This document shows, piece by piece, positions 6,750-13,546 of a stretch of 64,000 nt of DNA. Both the position numbers and the translations under genes were made by a program. The notes under the pieces were generated by a model that ran no database searches, was not told where the DNA came from, and saw only the letters and a list, made by a program, of their open reading frames with translations. This DNA is from a virus. How positions within the stretch are numbered: the stretch's first letter is position 1; every line of letters starts with the position of its first letter. Location: positions 1 through 64,000 of IMG/VR virus record IMGVR_UViG_3300047472_000191. One strand, written 5' to 3'.

Positions 6750-7780
6750 TCTTCCAGCCCTTCCATGCGGGCCTTCAGCTCGGCGAGTTCCCGCTGATCC
6801 TTCCTCGCCTGTTCGGCCAGGGCGAGGTGAGCCTCCATCAGGGCACTGCGGTTCGCTGCCCGCCGCAGCAGCTCCTTGAGCATGTTGCCGGAGCCGGGGG
6901 CGGCCCGCCACAGGATGTAGTTCCGCATCTCCTCGAACGGGTATGCGACCTCGCAGGTGATTTCCTGCTCACAGAGCCCGTGATCGCCTTCCTCGTGCGC
7001 CCACTCCCTCTCGTGCTTGGCGCAGGGCTCCCCGCCGTCCTCGCACGGGAATTCATCGCAAGGGGTCGGCTTCGGTGTGCTGGCAGTGTCGAGGTGCACG
7101 GTCGCTGCGTCCCGGAGCGCCTGGAGCGCACCGGTCGTGAGGCCGATGTCTGCGGCCCAGATCTGGGTGTCCAGGTAGGTGATCTCTGGGAGGTGCAGTA
7201 GGACGCCGTCATCTGCGGCAGTGATCCGGGGCAAGTTCGTACCGTCGGCCTGCGCATTGTCGGCGGCGTCCGGCCGGTCACAGTTGCCGCAGGGTACGTA
7301 ACGGCAGCCCGAGCACGGGTCGGGGTTGCTGATCTCCAGGGGCTCCAGCACGCTCACGCCGCAGTGCGGGTACGAGCACGTCTTCCGCAGATCCCACGCC
7401 TCCACCTCAGACGCGGTCACCCGCAGCCAATCCAGGCTGGAATGCGGGCTCTCGGGGGCGTGCTTCAGGCAGCGGAGCATCGTGTCAAAGACCCGGGATC
7501 GGTAGCCGACGAGCCGTCCCCCGTCCCCCGTCAGGAGAGACGGCGTGTAGATCTTCCCGCCTTCTCCTTGGACCGTCCGGCCCTGCCGGAGATAGAAGAC
7601 GTCGGCGTAGCCGAGGGGTCCTCCCTGGCAGGTCATCAGCGGAGGGCAAACTTTGTCCGCCCCGGGCTTGTTCAGGCAGAGGCAGAGGTGTCCGTGCTTC
7701 GGGCCGTGGCTGACACCCGTTTCGCATTCATCCCCAGGGGCGTGCTGCGGGTGCTGGCAGTTCGGGCAGGTGTTCTTCAT
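6746..7780 (-). CDS. large Cys-rich hypothetical protein with coiled-coil tail
   Basis: 344 residues. About ten Cys/His clusters: CPNCQHPQH at residue 5, CLCLNKPGADKVCPP near 32, CSYPHCG near 136, CSGCRYVPCGNC near 158. A helical C-terminus (residues ~300-344, LAEQARKDQRELAELKARME) is a short coiled coil. Looks like a multi-zinc scaffold; no catalytic motif seen. RBS AGAGGA; ATG overlaps the upstream stop (ATGA). Confidence 0.7.
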   Translation of the reverse strand: MKNTCPNCQHPQHAPGDECETGVSHGPKHGHLCLCLNKPGADKVCPPLMTCQGGPLGYADVFYLRQGRTVQGEGGKIYTPSLLTGDGGRLVGYRSRVFDTMLRCLKHAPESPHSSLDWLRVTASEVEAWDLRKTCSYPHCGVSVLEPLEISNPDPCSGCRYVPCGNCDRPDAADNAQADGTNLPRITAADDGVLLHLPEITYLDTQIWAADIGLTTGALQALRDAATVHLDTASTPKPTPCDEFPCEDGGEPCAKHEREWAHEEGDHGLCEQEITCEVAYPFEEMRNYILWRAAPGSGNMLKELLRRAANRSALMEAHLALAEQARKDQRELAELKARMEGLEE

Positions 7781-8220
7781 GCCTGGTTTCCTCTGGCGTC
7801 GTCGCGGACGGCGTCAATGATGACCTTCCGCAGTGCGGGCGTTATCTGCGGGTGGAAAGCGAAGAGAATCCGTACGCCGATCTCGCCACCCTCGGTGGGG
7901 ATGTCGATGGTTTCAGCATGCGGTGCCAGCCCGTCGGCGCCGAGGTTGACGGCCCAGTCGGATACGTCGGCTGCGCTTGTGAGTAGGTTGTCGATGTTGC
8001 GCTGCGCCGCATCGAAGTCTTCGCGGGGGAGGTGGCTCCAAGCACGGCTCATCTCCAGCGGCTCACCGGTCTCCGGTTCCAGGTCAACGACCCTGGAAGG
8101 GATCGGCGTGCAGTCCATACGCTCTCCGATTCCCATGAAGTCGGGGTCTTCGAGGGACAGGGCGTGCTGTCGGGCGGCTTCGGCGCGTAGGTCATCGTCG
8201 GTGTACGGCTGTTCAGTCAT
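7777..8220 (-). CDS. hypothetical protein
   Basis: 147 residues, acidic, mixed alpha/beta. The N-terminus (YTDDDLRAEAARQHALSLED) looks like a short helix seen at the start of several Streptomyces phage and plasmid proteins. AGGAGATAAACG before ATG. First gene of its operon; no copy of the common element lies directly upstream. Confidence 0.7.
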   Translation of the reverse strand: MTEQPYTDDDLRAEAARQHALSLEDPDFMGIGERMDCTPIPSRVVDLEPETGEPLEMSRAWSHLPREDFDAAQRNIDNLLTSAADVSDWAVNLGADGLAPHAETIDIPTEGGEIGVRILFAFHPQITPALRKVIIDAVRDDARGNQA

Positions 8221-8244
8221 CGTTTATCTCCTGGTGGTATGAGG

Positions 8245-8275
8245 GCGGCCGTCCCGTGCTGGACGAGACGGCCGC
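8245..8275 (-). terminator. hairpin terminator
   Basis: GCGGCCGTC/GACGGCCGC stem after the leftward gene at 8287. Confidence 0.7.
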
Positions 8276-8286
8276 ATGAGGATCGG

Positions 8287-8745
8287 TCAGATCAGTCCGG
8301 CGATCAGGTCCAGTGCGGAATCCGCAGCGGCCCGCCGTTCGACGGGGGTCATGCCGTCGGCTACTGCCAGCATCTTCGTAGCGGTGGCTGTCTCGGTGAC
8401 CTGGTCGACCCCGCTGAGGGCGAGCCGCCTGAACTCCTGGGAGGCAAGCCCGGGGGCGTCAACGTCCAGCAGGGAGTCGGGAAGACCTCCGCCCAGCGCG
8501 TCAGCTGTGGCGATACAGGCCAGGGATACCAGCCGGGCGGTTGTCGTCGGGTCTTCAGCGATCTGGTCCAGCAGCGGCGGCTGACAGGCGGTACAGCCGT
8601 CGATTGCGGCGCCTACGAGGGTGTCGAGCAGCTGGCTGTCGGTGGGTCGCCCTCCGAAGTCCGGCCGGTGGTCTCCTTCGAGGCCTTGGGCGTGGTTGTG
8701 GTCGGGGCGTTCCCGGCGGGGCTTGTTCACTTTTTGCCGACCCAT
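8287..8745 (-). CDS. hypothetical protein
   Basis: 152 residues from ATG at 8745 with CGGAGAAACC upstream; an in-frame GTG at 8808 has no RBS. Basic, disordered N-terminus (KVNKPRRERPDHNHAQG) followed by a helical domain with Leu/Ala-rich segments (LLDTLVGAAIDGCTACQPP). No family recognised. Confidence 0.65.
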   Translation of the reverse strand: MGRQKVNKPRRERPDHNHAQGLEGDHRPDFGGRPTDSQLLDTLVGAAIDGCTACQPPLLDQIAEDPTTTARLVSLACIATADALGGGLPDSLLDVDAPGLASQEFRRLALSGVDQVTETATATKMLAVADGMTPVERRAAADSALDLIAGLI

Positions 8746-8855
8746 TCGGTTTCTCCGTGTTTCTGGGGGTTGTTGGGGCGGTCTGACGCTATCGGCTGGG
8801 TCTGACACACCAGAAACCCGCCGCGTGCTGCGACGGGTCCGGGGTAGAAGGGATG

Positions 8856-9194
8856 TCAGCGCGAGGTCTTGTAGCGGGCGGCGTCCTGCTGCATGCCCTG
8901 CCAGACGGTTTCGAACATTTGGGCGAGGATCAGATCGCGGGCGCCGAGGTTGCGATTGTTCTGCGTAGTCGCCTGCACGTAACGCACCTTAGCTGCACGT
9001 TTCCGACGCATTATGGAGTCGGCGATGGCTTCGTCGGTGGCCTTGCGGAGGCGCCAGTTGCCGATGGTCTGGAGGACGATCCGGAAGCCCCAGTTGAAGA
9101 GGCGGGCGGCGTCTGCCTCGGTCATGAGGCCTTGTTCGACCTTTTCGGCGAGCATGCGACGGGCAGCGGCTTCGGTGTTTTCGATGACGCGCAT
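8856..9194 (-). CDS. basic helical hypothetical protein
   Basis: 112 residues, all-helical look, rich in Arg and Lys (DSIMRRKRAAKVRYVQATTQ). GAGGGGATCGTC before ATG. A small inverted repeat ACCCG/CGGGT follows the gene near 8816-8838. Function unknown; may bind nucleic acid by charge only. Confidence 0.7.
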   Translation of the reverse strand: MRVIENTEAAARRMLAEKVEQGLMTEADAARLFNWGFRIVLQTIGNWRLRKATDEAIADSIMRRKRAAKVRYVQATTQNNRNLGARDLILAQMFETVWQGMQQDAARYKTSR

Positions 9195-9219
9195 GACGAT
9201 CCCCTCAGGTGGTCTAGCG

Positions 9220-9237
9220 GATGTATCTACTCTAACA
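9220..9237 (-). promoter_or_regulatory. variant phage promoter/operator element
   Basis: TGTTAGAGTAGATACATC on the minus strand (two changes from consensus) ahead of the gene at 8856. Confidence 0.7.
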
Positions 9238-9321
9238 GGGTTCGAGCCGTATGGCTATTACACCCCGTCAGTTCCCCGTACGGAACCGAAAGAACGGAAT
9301 CTGTCCCTCAGGAACGCAAAA

Positions 9322-9345
9322 GGGGCACCGCCGAAGCCGTGCCCC
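9322..9345 (-). terminator. hairpin terminator
   Basis: GGGGCAC/GTGCCCC stem downstream of the small gene at 9367. The rest of 9238-9366 shows only a small GTTCC/GGAAC hairpin. Confidence 0.55.
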
Positions 9346-9366
9346 ACCCCCACCCACCCAGCTACC

Positions 9367-9516
9367 TCAGTCCCACCCTTCATCGTTGCGCTGCGTCCGG
9401 GACGTGGACTCCGGCCGCTCCCACAGCAGCCGGTTCAGCTCCCACTCCTCCCGCCACGCGTTCTCTTCGCTCCAGTCGGATATCTCCGGATCGTCGTCCG
9501 GGTGTCTGCGCTTCAC
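9367..9516 (-). CDS. small acidic protein
   Basis: 49 residues from GTG with AGGGAG 6 bases upstream. Highly charged and Trp/Glu-rich (SDWSEENAWREEWELNRLLW). It follows the gene at 9526 after 9 bases. Too short to assign. Confidence 0.55.
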   Translation of the reverse strand: MKRRHPDDDPEISDWSEENAWREEWELNRLLWERPESTSRTQRNDEGWD

Positions 9517-9525
9517 TGCCGCTCC

Positions 9526-9702
9526 CTACTTGATGTAGCGCTTGCCGTCAGCAAGCCTGATGATCGTGTCCCCGGGCTTGGCGTAGACCACTTCGCCCCG
9601 CAGGCCCCAGCCCACGAGTTCGTAGGCACCTCCCGCACGCCAGCCGCCAATCCACTCGGCGATCTCGTCGGCGTTCTCCCGGGTCAGCGTCCGTTCTTCC
9701 AT
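9526..9702 (-). CDS. small conserved phage protein
   Basis: 58 residues. Pattern of a helix (TRENADEIAEWIGGW) followed by small beta strands and GDTIIRLADGKRYIK. The GDTIxRxxDG ending is seen in many actinophage proteins of unknown function. GGAGGAAGC before ATG. Confidence 0.7.
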   Translation of the reverse strand: MEERTLTRENADEIAEWIGGWRAGGAYELVGWGLRGEVVYAKPGDTIIRLADGKRYIK

Positions 9703-9717
9703 GCTTCCTCCAGACAG

Positions 9718-9752
9718 GTAGGGAGCCGTCCAAGGTCTGGAGGGCTCCCTAC
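9718..9752 (-). terminator. hairpin terminator
   Basis: Perfect 10-base stem GTAGGGAGCC/GGCTCCCTAC after the small membrane protein gene at 9756. Confidence 0.8.
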
Positions 9753-9755
9753 GGT

Positions 9756-9887
9756 TTATCCGAATACGGTGACGGCGCTGGCCATTCCTCCGAGAAAGGC
9801 CAGGGCGAGCAGTCCCGCGATCAGGAACAGTGCGACGGGTATGGCGAGTGCGATCAGGGCGATGCGGCCGATGGTGCGGGCTCTCAT
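9756..9887 (-). CDS. small membrane protein
   Basis: 43 residues; residues 7-40 are almost wholly hydrophobic (IALIALAIPVALFLIAGLLA), one long or two short spans, with a basic N-terminus (MRARTIGR). ATG overlaps the upstream stop (ATGA). Position and size do not show whether it has a holin-like role. Confidence 0.65.
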   Translation of the reverse strand: MRARTIGRIALIALAIPVALFLIAGLLALAFLGGMASAVTVFG

Positions 9888-10153
9888 GTCTTCTTCTTCG
9901 GGTCGATGAGGTTGGTGAGGATGTCGGTCATGACGACGGCGGTCCGGTAGGGCCCGTAGGGGTCGTTCATCTGGCGTGTGTGGGCCCGCTGCTTTTCGGC
10001 GAGTTGGTGGGCGTGCCGGTCGAGGATCTCCTCGGCGATGTCGGCAAACGTGATCTCGTCGTCCGGCCAGAGTTCGTCGATGATGTTGCTGGAGGTGTAC
10101 GACAGGATGTGCAGCAGGAGTTCATGGAGGGGCGTCTCTTCGGGCGTTGCCAT
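9884..10153 (-). CDS. hypothetical protein
   Basis: 89 residues, helical (LHELLLHILSYTSSNIIDEL; ADIAEEILDRHAHQLAEK) with a basic C-terminus (PKKKT). Lies between two tiny genes in a leftward operon promoted at 10277. No family recognised. Confidence 0.7.
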   Translation of the reverse strand: MATPEETPLHELLLHILSYTSSNIIDELWPDDEITFADIAEEILDRHAHQLAEKQRAHTRQMNDPYGPYRTAVVMTDILTNLIDPKKKT

Positions 10154-10155
10154 GG

Positions 10156-10260
10156 TCAGTGTGCTCCAGGAGCTAGGACGTTCAGGGCTCTGTTGAGGGT
10201 TTTCCGGGCGGTGGGGGAGAGCGGGGTGTACACGATTTTCGGGGGTTTCCGGGTGGTCAT
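10156..10260 (-). CDS. very small basic protein
   Basis: 34 residues (MTTRKPPKIVYTPL start), strongly basic and Pro-rich. Credible because ATG is preceded by TTAGGAGGT, a near-perfect RBS, and a promoter element lies 17 bases further up. First gene of the 10260-to-9756 operon. Function unknown. Confidence 0.55.
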   Translation of the reverse strand: MTTRKPPKIVYTPLSPTARKTLNRALNVLAPGAH

Positions 10261-10276
10261 CAGAGTACCTCCTAAC

Positions 10277-10293
10277 GTGTATCTACCCTAGCA
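10277..10293 (-). promoter_or_regulatory. phage promoter/operator element
   Basis: TGCTAGGGTAGATACAC on the minus strand; drives the operon beginning at 10260. Confidence 0.8.
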
Positions 10294-10295
10294 TA

Positions 10296-10331
10296 GAAGG
10301 GGGCGGGAGCCTAGTAGCCTCCCGCCCCTTC
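10296..10331 (-). terminator. hairpin terminator
   Basis: Long G/C stem around GGGCGGGAG/CTCCCGCCC directly after the leftward gene at 10334. Confidence 0.8.
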
Positions 10332-10333
10332 GC

Positions 10334-10612
10334 TTAGCAGCCCTGGCAGTGCGTCCAGTCACCCCGCTGCACCCGAGGACAGTGGGCGTCGCAGTGGGTA
10401 CGGATGCGTTCCCCGTCGTAGTCCTCGGTCACCCGGCAGTCGGGGCACCTCGGAGGCGTGGGCCGTTCAAGCTGTTCGGCATGCTTCTGCTGGGTTTCGG
10501 CTGAATAGCCCGAAGGGCATCCCGGGCGGCAGAGGGATCCGGCGGGGGCGTGGCAGTCTTCACAGTCGTCTTCGAAGTCGGCGCCTTCGAAGACCTCTCC
10601 AGGTCGGCTCAT
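10334..10612 (-). CDS. zinc-binding protein
   Basis: 92 residues with 12 Cys. CEDCHAPAGSLCRPGC (~17-32) is a Cys motif repeatedly seen in actinophage zinc proteins, followed by CPDC (~56) and CDAHCPR...CQGC at the end. Two or three zinc sites are plausible. Monocistronic between its own element and terminator. Role unknown. Confidence 0.75.
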   Translation of the reverse strand: MSRPGEVFEGADFEDDCEDCHAPAGSLCRPGCPSGYSAETQQKHAEQLERPTPPRCPDCRVTEDYDGERIRTHCDAHCPRVQRGDWTHCQGC

Positions 10613-10628
10613 GCGATCTCCTTAGTAG

Positions 10629-10646
10629 AATGTATCTACCCTAGCA
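10629..10646 (-). promoter_or_regulatory. phage promoter/operator element
   Basis: TGCTAGGGTAGATACATT on the minus strand, drives the gene at 10334; its upstream end touches the terminator at 10645. Confidence 0.8.
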
Positions 10647-10683
10647 CAAAGGGCGAGAGGCTGTCGGCCCCTCGCCCTTTGTG
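10645..10683 (-). terminator. hairpin terminator
   Basis: 13-base stem CACAAAGGGCGAG/CTCGCCCTTTGTG after the ArdC-like gene; shares bases with the next promoter. Confidence 0.85.
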
Positions 10684-10691
10684 CAGGTTAC

Positions 10692-11636
10692 CTACGCGGC
10701 TGCCAGGTCCAGCGTCTCCTGCTTGGAGGCCTTAATGTCCTTGACGAAGCTACGGAACATCGCCAGAACCTGCTTGCCGCACTGCTGGACGGCGTCCATG
10801 ACCTTCTCGGGGTCCTTACCGGCCCACGCGGCGATGTAAGGGGCCGCGTACGAGGCGGAATCCATCCCATACAGCGCGCAGACCATGTAGGAGAAACTCT
10901 CGGCGACCGTCTCCATCACGTCGCGGTGCGCCTGGTACTCCTGCATGTCGCTCACGTGGTCCGCCAGGATGTGGCCGAGTTCGTGCGCAAGCGTCTTGGT
11001 CTGCTGGGCAGGCGACACCCTGTCACTGACTCGCACAGTCATCGTCTTGGGGTCCGTGTAGCCGTTCGCGGTGCCTGTGTTGCCGTGCTCGATCGTGTAA
11101 CCGAGCTTCTCGATCTGCCCGGCGATGTCATCCCACATGTCGGCAGGTGCCGCGCCCCGGAGGTGCTTGACGACGGACGGGCGCCCCACGGACGGCGTGA
11201 TGAACATCGCCTCGTGGGCGGGGTCCTGCCACATCGGCTCGGTCTGCGAGACGTCAAACTCGGCCTGAAGGCGGAAGCCGACGATTTTCTTCTCATCCGG
11301 CCGCCGTTCGTCCTTGACCGCGATGGGGGAGGACACGCGCAGGGCCTTGGAACCCTTGCGAATCCACCGGCCGCGCGCGGCCCACGCCTTGGCGGTGACT
11401 ACGGCAGTCGCGTCCGGGCACTGCGTAAGGAGCAGCAACATGTTGTTGAAGCTGAACCGCGACAGCTCCGTGCCGTCCTTGGCGACCATGGCCTTGAGCA
11501 GCTTGGGCCACGCGTCGGAGGTAACCAGGCCGTTGACGGTTTCGGCAAGCTGGGCGTGGATCTCGGTTGCGATCTGCTTTGCGGCTGCCGGGCTCTTCTT
11601 GGCGGCGTAGCGACGGCTGCTGGTCTTGGTAGCCAT
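10692..11636 (-). CDS. ArdC-like antirestriction protein with zincin domain
   Basis: 314 residues. The N-terminal ~150 residues match the ArdC ssDNA-binding region (FSFNNMLLLLTQCPDATAVV, then KAWAARGRWIRKGSKALRV). The C-terminal part has a metallopeptidase HELGH motif (LAHELGHILADH) with a downstream Glu in ETVAESFSYM. Known ArdC proteins bind single-stranded DNA and protect incoming DNA from host nucleases. Start at MATKTSS (11636), with GAGGAGACTCCC; the 35-residue extension crosses the promoter and is rejected. Divergent from the membrane protein/Xre pair. Confidence 0.8.
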   Translation of the reverse strand: MATKTSSRRYAAKKSPAAAKQIATEIHAQLAETVNGLVTSDAWPKLLKAMVAKDGTELSRFSFNNMLLLLTQCPDATAVVTAKAWAARGRWIRKGSKALRVSSPIAVKDERRPDEKKIVGFRLQAEFDVSQTEPMWQDPAHEAMFITPSVGRPSVVKHLRGAAPADMWDDIAGQIEKLGYTIEHGNTGTANGYTDPKTMTVRVSDRVSPAQQTKTLAHELGHILADHVSDMQEYQAHRDVMETVAESFSYMVCALYGMDSASYAAPYIAAWAGKDPEKVMDAVQQCGKQVLAMFRSFVKDIKASKQETLDLAAA

Positions 11637-11669
11637 GGTGGGAGTCTCCTCGGGTTGGTGTCCCTTGCT

Positions 11670-11686
11670 GATATATCTACAGTAGC
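11670..11686 (-). promoter_or_regulatory. variant phage promoter/operator element
   Basis: GTGCTACTGTAGATATATC on the minus strand; drives the ArdC-like gene. Back-to-back with the + element at 11691. Confidence 0.7.
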
Positions 11687-11690
11687 ACAC

Positions 11691-11706
11691 TACTAGGGTA
11701 GATACG
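11691..11706 (+). promoter_or_regulatory. phage promoter/operator element
   Basis: TACTAGGGTAGATACG; could drive the pair at 11809. It lies 5 bases from the minus-strand element at 11670, so one bound protein could control both directions. Confidence 0.65.
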
Positions 11707-11808
11707 CAAGGGGGATTCACAGCCCAATCGGGAATCCGCACAGTCGCGGTGTGTGGGCGCGGTATAGTTCACACATCAGCACTGCGAAGCAGTGGAAAGG
11801 GGACACCC

Positions 11809-12297
11809 ATGTCAGAGACCGCAGCACCTGCTGCAAAGGGCCGCAACCGGTGGACGCGGCGGACCTACCTGTTGTCCATGGCCATTACGGTTGTTCCGCT
11901 CATGGCGGCCTATACGAGCTTCTTCCGTTCACCGGAGTCCAGCGAGTCCGACCGCATCCTGGGAGGCTGCTCCTGGCTCGCGGTGTGGGTGTTTTCCTTC
12001 CTCGCCACGTACGCCGTGTACCGCATCAAGATCAACATGCGGTACAACCAGCGCCCGTTCACCCCGAAGGATCAGAAGTACTGCAAGTTGGCGGCGGCCG
12101 TCACGATGGAGGGCGCGACTGCTCTCGTAATCGTCCCTCTTGCGCTGCCCCGCCCCCATCAGCACGCCATCGGTTTGACCGATGTGATCTCCGCGCAGGT
12201 GCTGTGCTGCCTCATCCTGTCCAGCGTGCTGTTCCTGCTGGCCGAGGTCCACGCGAAGGGCGCCAAGCTGTTCGATGAGCTGGAGCAGGGCGTATGA
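11809..12297 (+). CDS. integral membrane protein next to an Xre regulator
   Basis: 162 residues. Four hydrophobic stretches: ~20-38 (LLSMAITVVPLMAAYTSFF), ~54-71, ~95-113 (AAVTMEGATALVIVPLA), ~125-147 (SAQVLCCLILSSVLFLLA). Start at MSETAAP (GGGGACACCC before ATG). ATGA overlap with the Xre gene shows they are co-translated. Paired membrane protein + small Xre regulators occur in actinomycete mobile elements; an exclusion role is possible but unproven. Confidence 0.75.
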   Translation: MSETAAPAAKGRNRWTRRTYLLSMAITVVPLMAAYTSFFRSPESSESDRILGGCSWLAVWVFSFLATYAVYRIKINMRYNQRPFTPKDQKYCKLAAAVTMEGATALVIVPLALPRPHQHAIGLTDVISAQVLCCLILSSVLFLLAEVHAKGAKLFDELEQGV

Positions 12298-12530
12298 CCG
12301 AAACAACCTCTGAGACCGAGCCTGACATCCGTATCCGTCTGGATTTTCTGCTCCTTGAGCGGAAGATGACTCTCACTCAGCTTGCCGCAGAGGTCGGGAT
12401 GCACATCAACGCCTTGTCCCGGCTGAAGAACGGGGACGTCTCGTTCATCAGGATCGAGACGCTGCGGAAGCTCTGCAAGGCGCTGGACTGCCAGCCGGGG
12501 GACCTACTCAGCTACACCGACCACCTGTAG
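12294..12530 (+). CDS. Xre/Cro-family small regulator
   Basis: 78 residues. Residues 16-75 form a Cro/C1-type HTH: RLDFLLLERKMTLTQLAAEV, turn GMHINALSRLKNGDVSF, and the end ETLRKLCKALDCQPGDLL, typical of the short YozG-like Xre group. No other domain. With a divergent operator pair upstream, it is a candidate for the phage repressor or Cro, although the size favours a local regulator. Confidence 0.9.
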   Translation: MTETTSETEPDIRIRLDFLLLERKMTLTQLAAEVGMHINALSRLKNGDVSFIRIETLRKLCKALDCQPGDLLSYTDHL

Positions 12531-12545
12531 TTCAGACAGCAAAAA

Positions 12546-12577
12546 CGGCCGGTACGGGATCTCTCCCATACCGGCCG
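12546..12577. terminator. bidirectional terminator
   Basis: 13-base stem CGGCCGGTACGGG/CCCATACCGGCCG between the convergent genes at 12294 and 12589. Confidence 0.85.
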
Positions 12578-12588
12578 CTTGCGTCCCG

Positions 12589-13203
12589 CTAGTCCTCGAT
12601 CACGGTGAACGAGGTACGACGCACCCAGAGGACCGACTGACCACGGTTCCCGAACTTTCTCGGCACGTCCTCCGGCCACAGCGTGTACGCCACGCCGTCC
12701 GGATAGACCTCCGTGAGGTCGTAGTCTCCCGACGGAGGTGCCGGGTGCTGCTGCGGGTCGTCGTGCTCTACGACCACGTACACCCGGTCCATGTACATCA
12801 CCCGCACTCCCATCGGTACGGGGGCAGGCTTAGGGGGCGCGTGTAGCGGCTTCCCCTGCGCCGTCCGCACCTTCAGGATCAGCTCTCCGATCCGGCCCTC
12901 TACCTGGGCGACGTCATCCGACGTGTGGAAGTGGGTGTCTTTCTTCATCCGGCCGAGACGGTTGCCGGTGTAGTCGATGAACCCCTGAAGGTTGAACGGG
13001 GTGAGGCCGTCCCGGCTGGTCAGCGCTTCGAACGGAGATGGGCACGAACAGCCGCTGTCGCTGGCGTAGAACAGTTCCCCGGTGGTGATGTCCTGCCAGA
13101 CGGTCGTCATATCGAACTGATACGGATCGTCGTCCCAGGAGAGGTTTCCGATGATCTTCAGGCCGAACTTCTCCGGACTATGGAACAGGTCGGGGCGGTT
13201 CAT
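12589..13203 (-). CDS. conserved actinophage protein
   Basis: 204 residues. Contains SDSGCSCPSPFEAL at ~48, a Cys motif that recurs in a family of actinophage and Streptomyces proteins preceded by a tryptophan-bearing strand (TTVWQDITTGELFYA). The C-terminal half is beta-rich (VMYMDRVYVVVEHDD). Function unknown. AAAGGTAGCC before ATG; it is the second gene after the GntR gene at 13217. Confidence 0.75.
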   Translation of the reverse strand: MNRPDLFHSPEKFGLKIIGNLSWDDDPYQFDMTTVWQDITTGELFYASDSGCSCPSPFEALTSRDGLTPFNLQGFIDYTGNRLGRMKKDTHFHTSDDVAQVEGRIGELILKVRTAQGKPLHAPPKPAPVPMGVRVMYMDRVYVVVEHDDPQQHPAPPSGDYDLTEVYPDGVAYTLWPEDVPRKFGNRGQSVLWVRRTSFTVIED

Positions 13204-13216
13204 GGACGGCTACCTT

Positions 13217-13435
13217 TCAGATCGCGGTGGGGCGGGCGGTGACGAAGGTTCCCAGGTGGTTGGTGTAGATCAGCCCGTCCCGCTTGACGAGTCGGAAGGC
13301 TCGGGCGATGGACACAGGACTGACATCGAAGGCCTCTGCCAGGGCGGTGTGGGAGGGGAGGCGTTCGCCTGCAACGTAGGTTCCGTTGGCTATGCGCCGC
13401 CTGAATTCGTTAGCGATCTCTACGTACCGTGCCAT
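13217..13435 (-). CDS. GntR-type winged-helix regulator, leaderless
   Basis: 72 residues, almost only a GntR winged helix: VEIANEFRRRIANGTYVAGE, LPSHTALAEAFDVSPVSIARA (recognition helix) and the wing LGTFVT. The promoter element runs straight into the ATG (TAGGGTAGATAC-ATG), so transcription should begin at the start codon. Because it lies under the same element, it may be autoregulated; it is one candidate for the protein that binds the elements. Confidence 0.85.
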   Translation of the reverse strand: MARYVEIANEFRRRIANGTYVAGERLPSHTALAEAFDVSPVSIARAFRLVKRDGLIYTNHLGTFVTARPTAI

Positions 13436-13450
13436 GTATCTACCCTATCA
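13433..13450 (-). promoter_or_regulatory. phage promoter/operator, leaderless type
   Basis: TGATAGGGTAGATACATG on the minus strand; the final ATG is the start codon of the GntR gene. Confidence 0.85.
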
Positions 13451-13454
13451 CGAG

Positions 13455-13487
13455 AAAGCCGCCCCAGGGATCCCCTGAGGCGGCTTT
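13455..13487 (-). terminator. hairpin terminator
   Basis: AAAGCCGCC/GGCGGCTTT stem; ends the endolysin transcript. A second inverted repeat (CCTGACG/CGTCAGG, 13493-13524) sits between it and the endolysin stop. Confidence 0.8.
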
Positions 13488-13546
13488 CAGAACCTGACGA
13501 TCAGCCGGTTACGCCCCCGTCAGGCCACTTGCTGTCATCCGACCCG

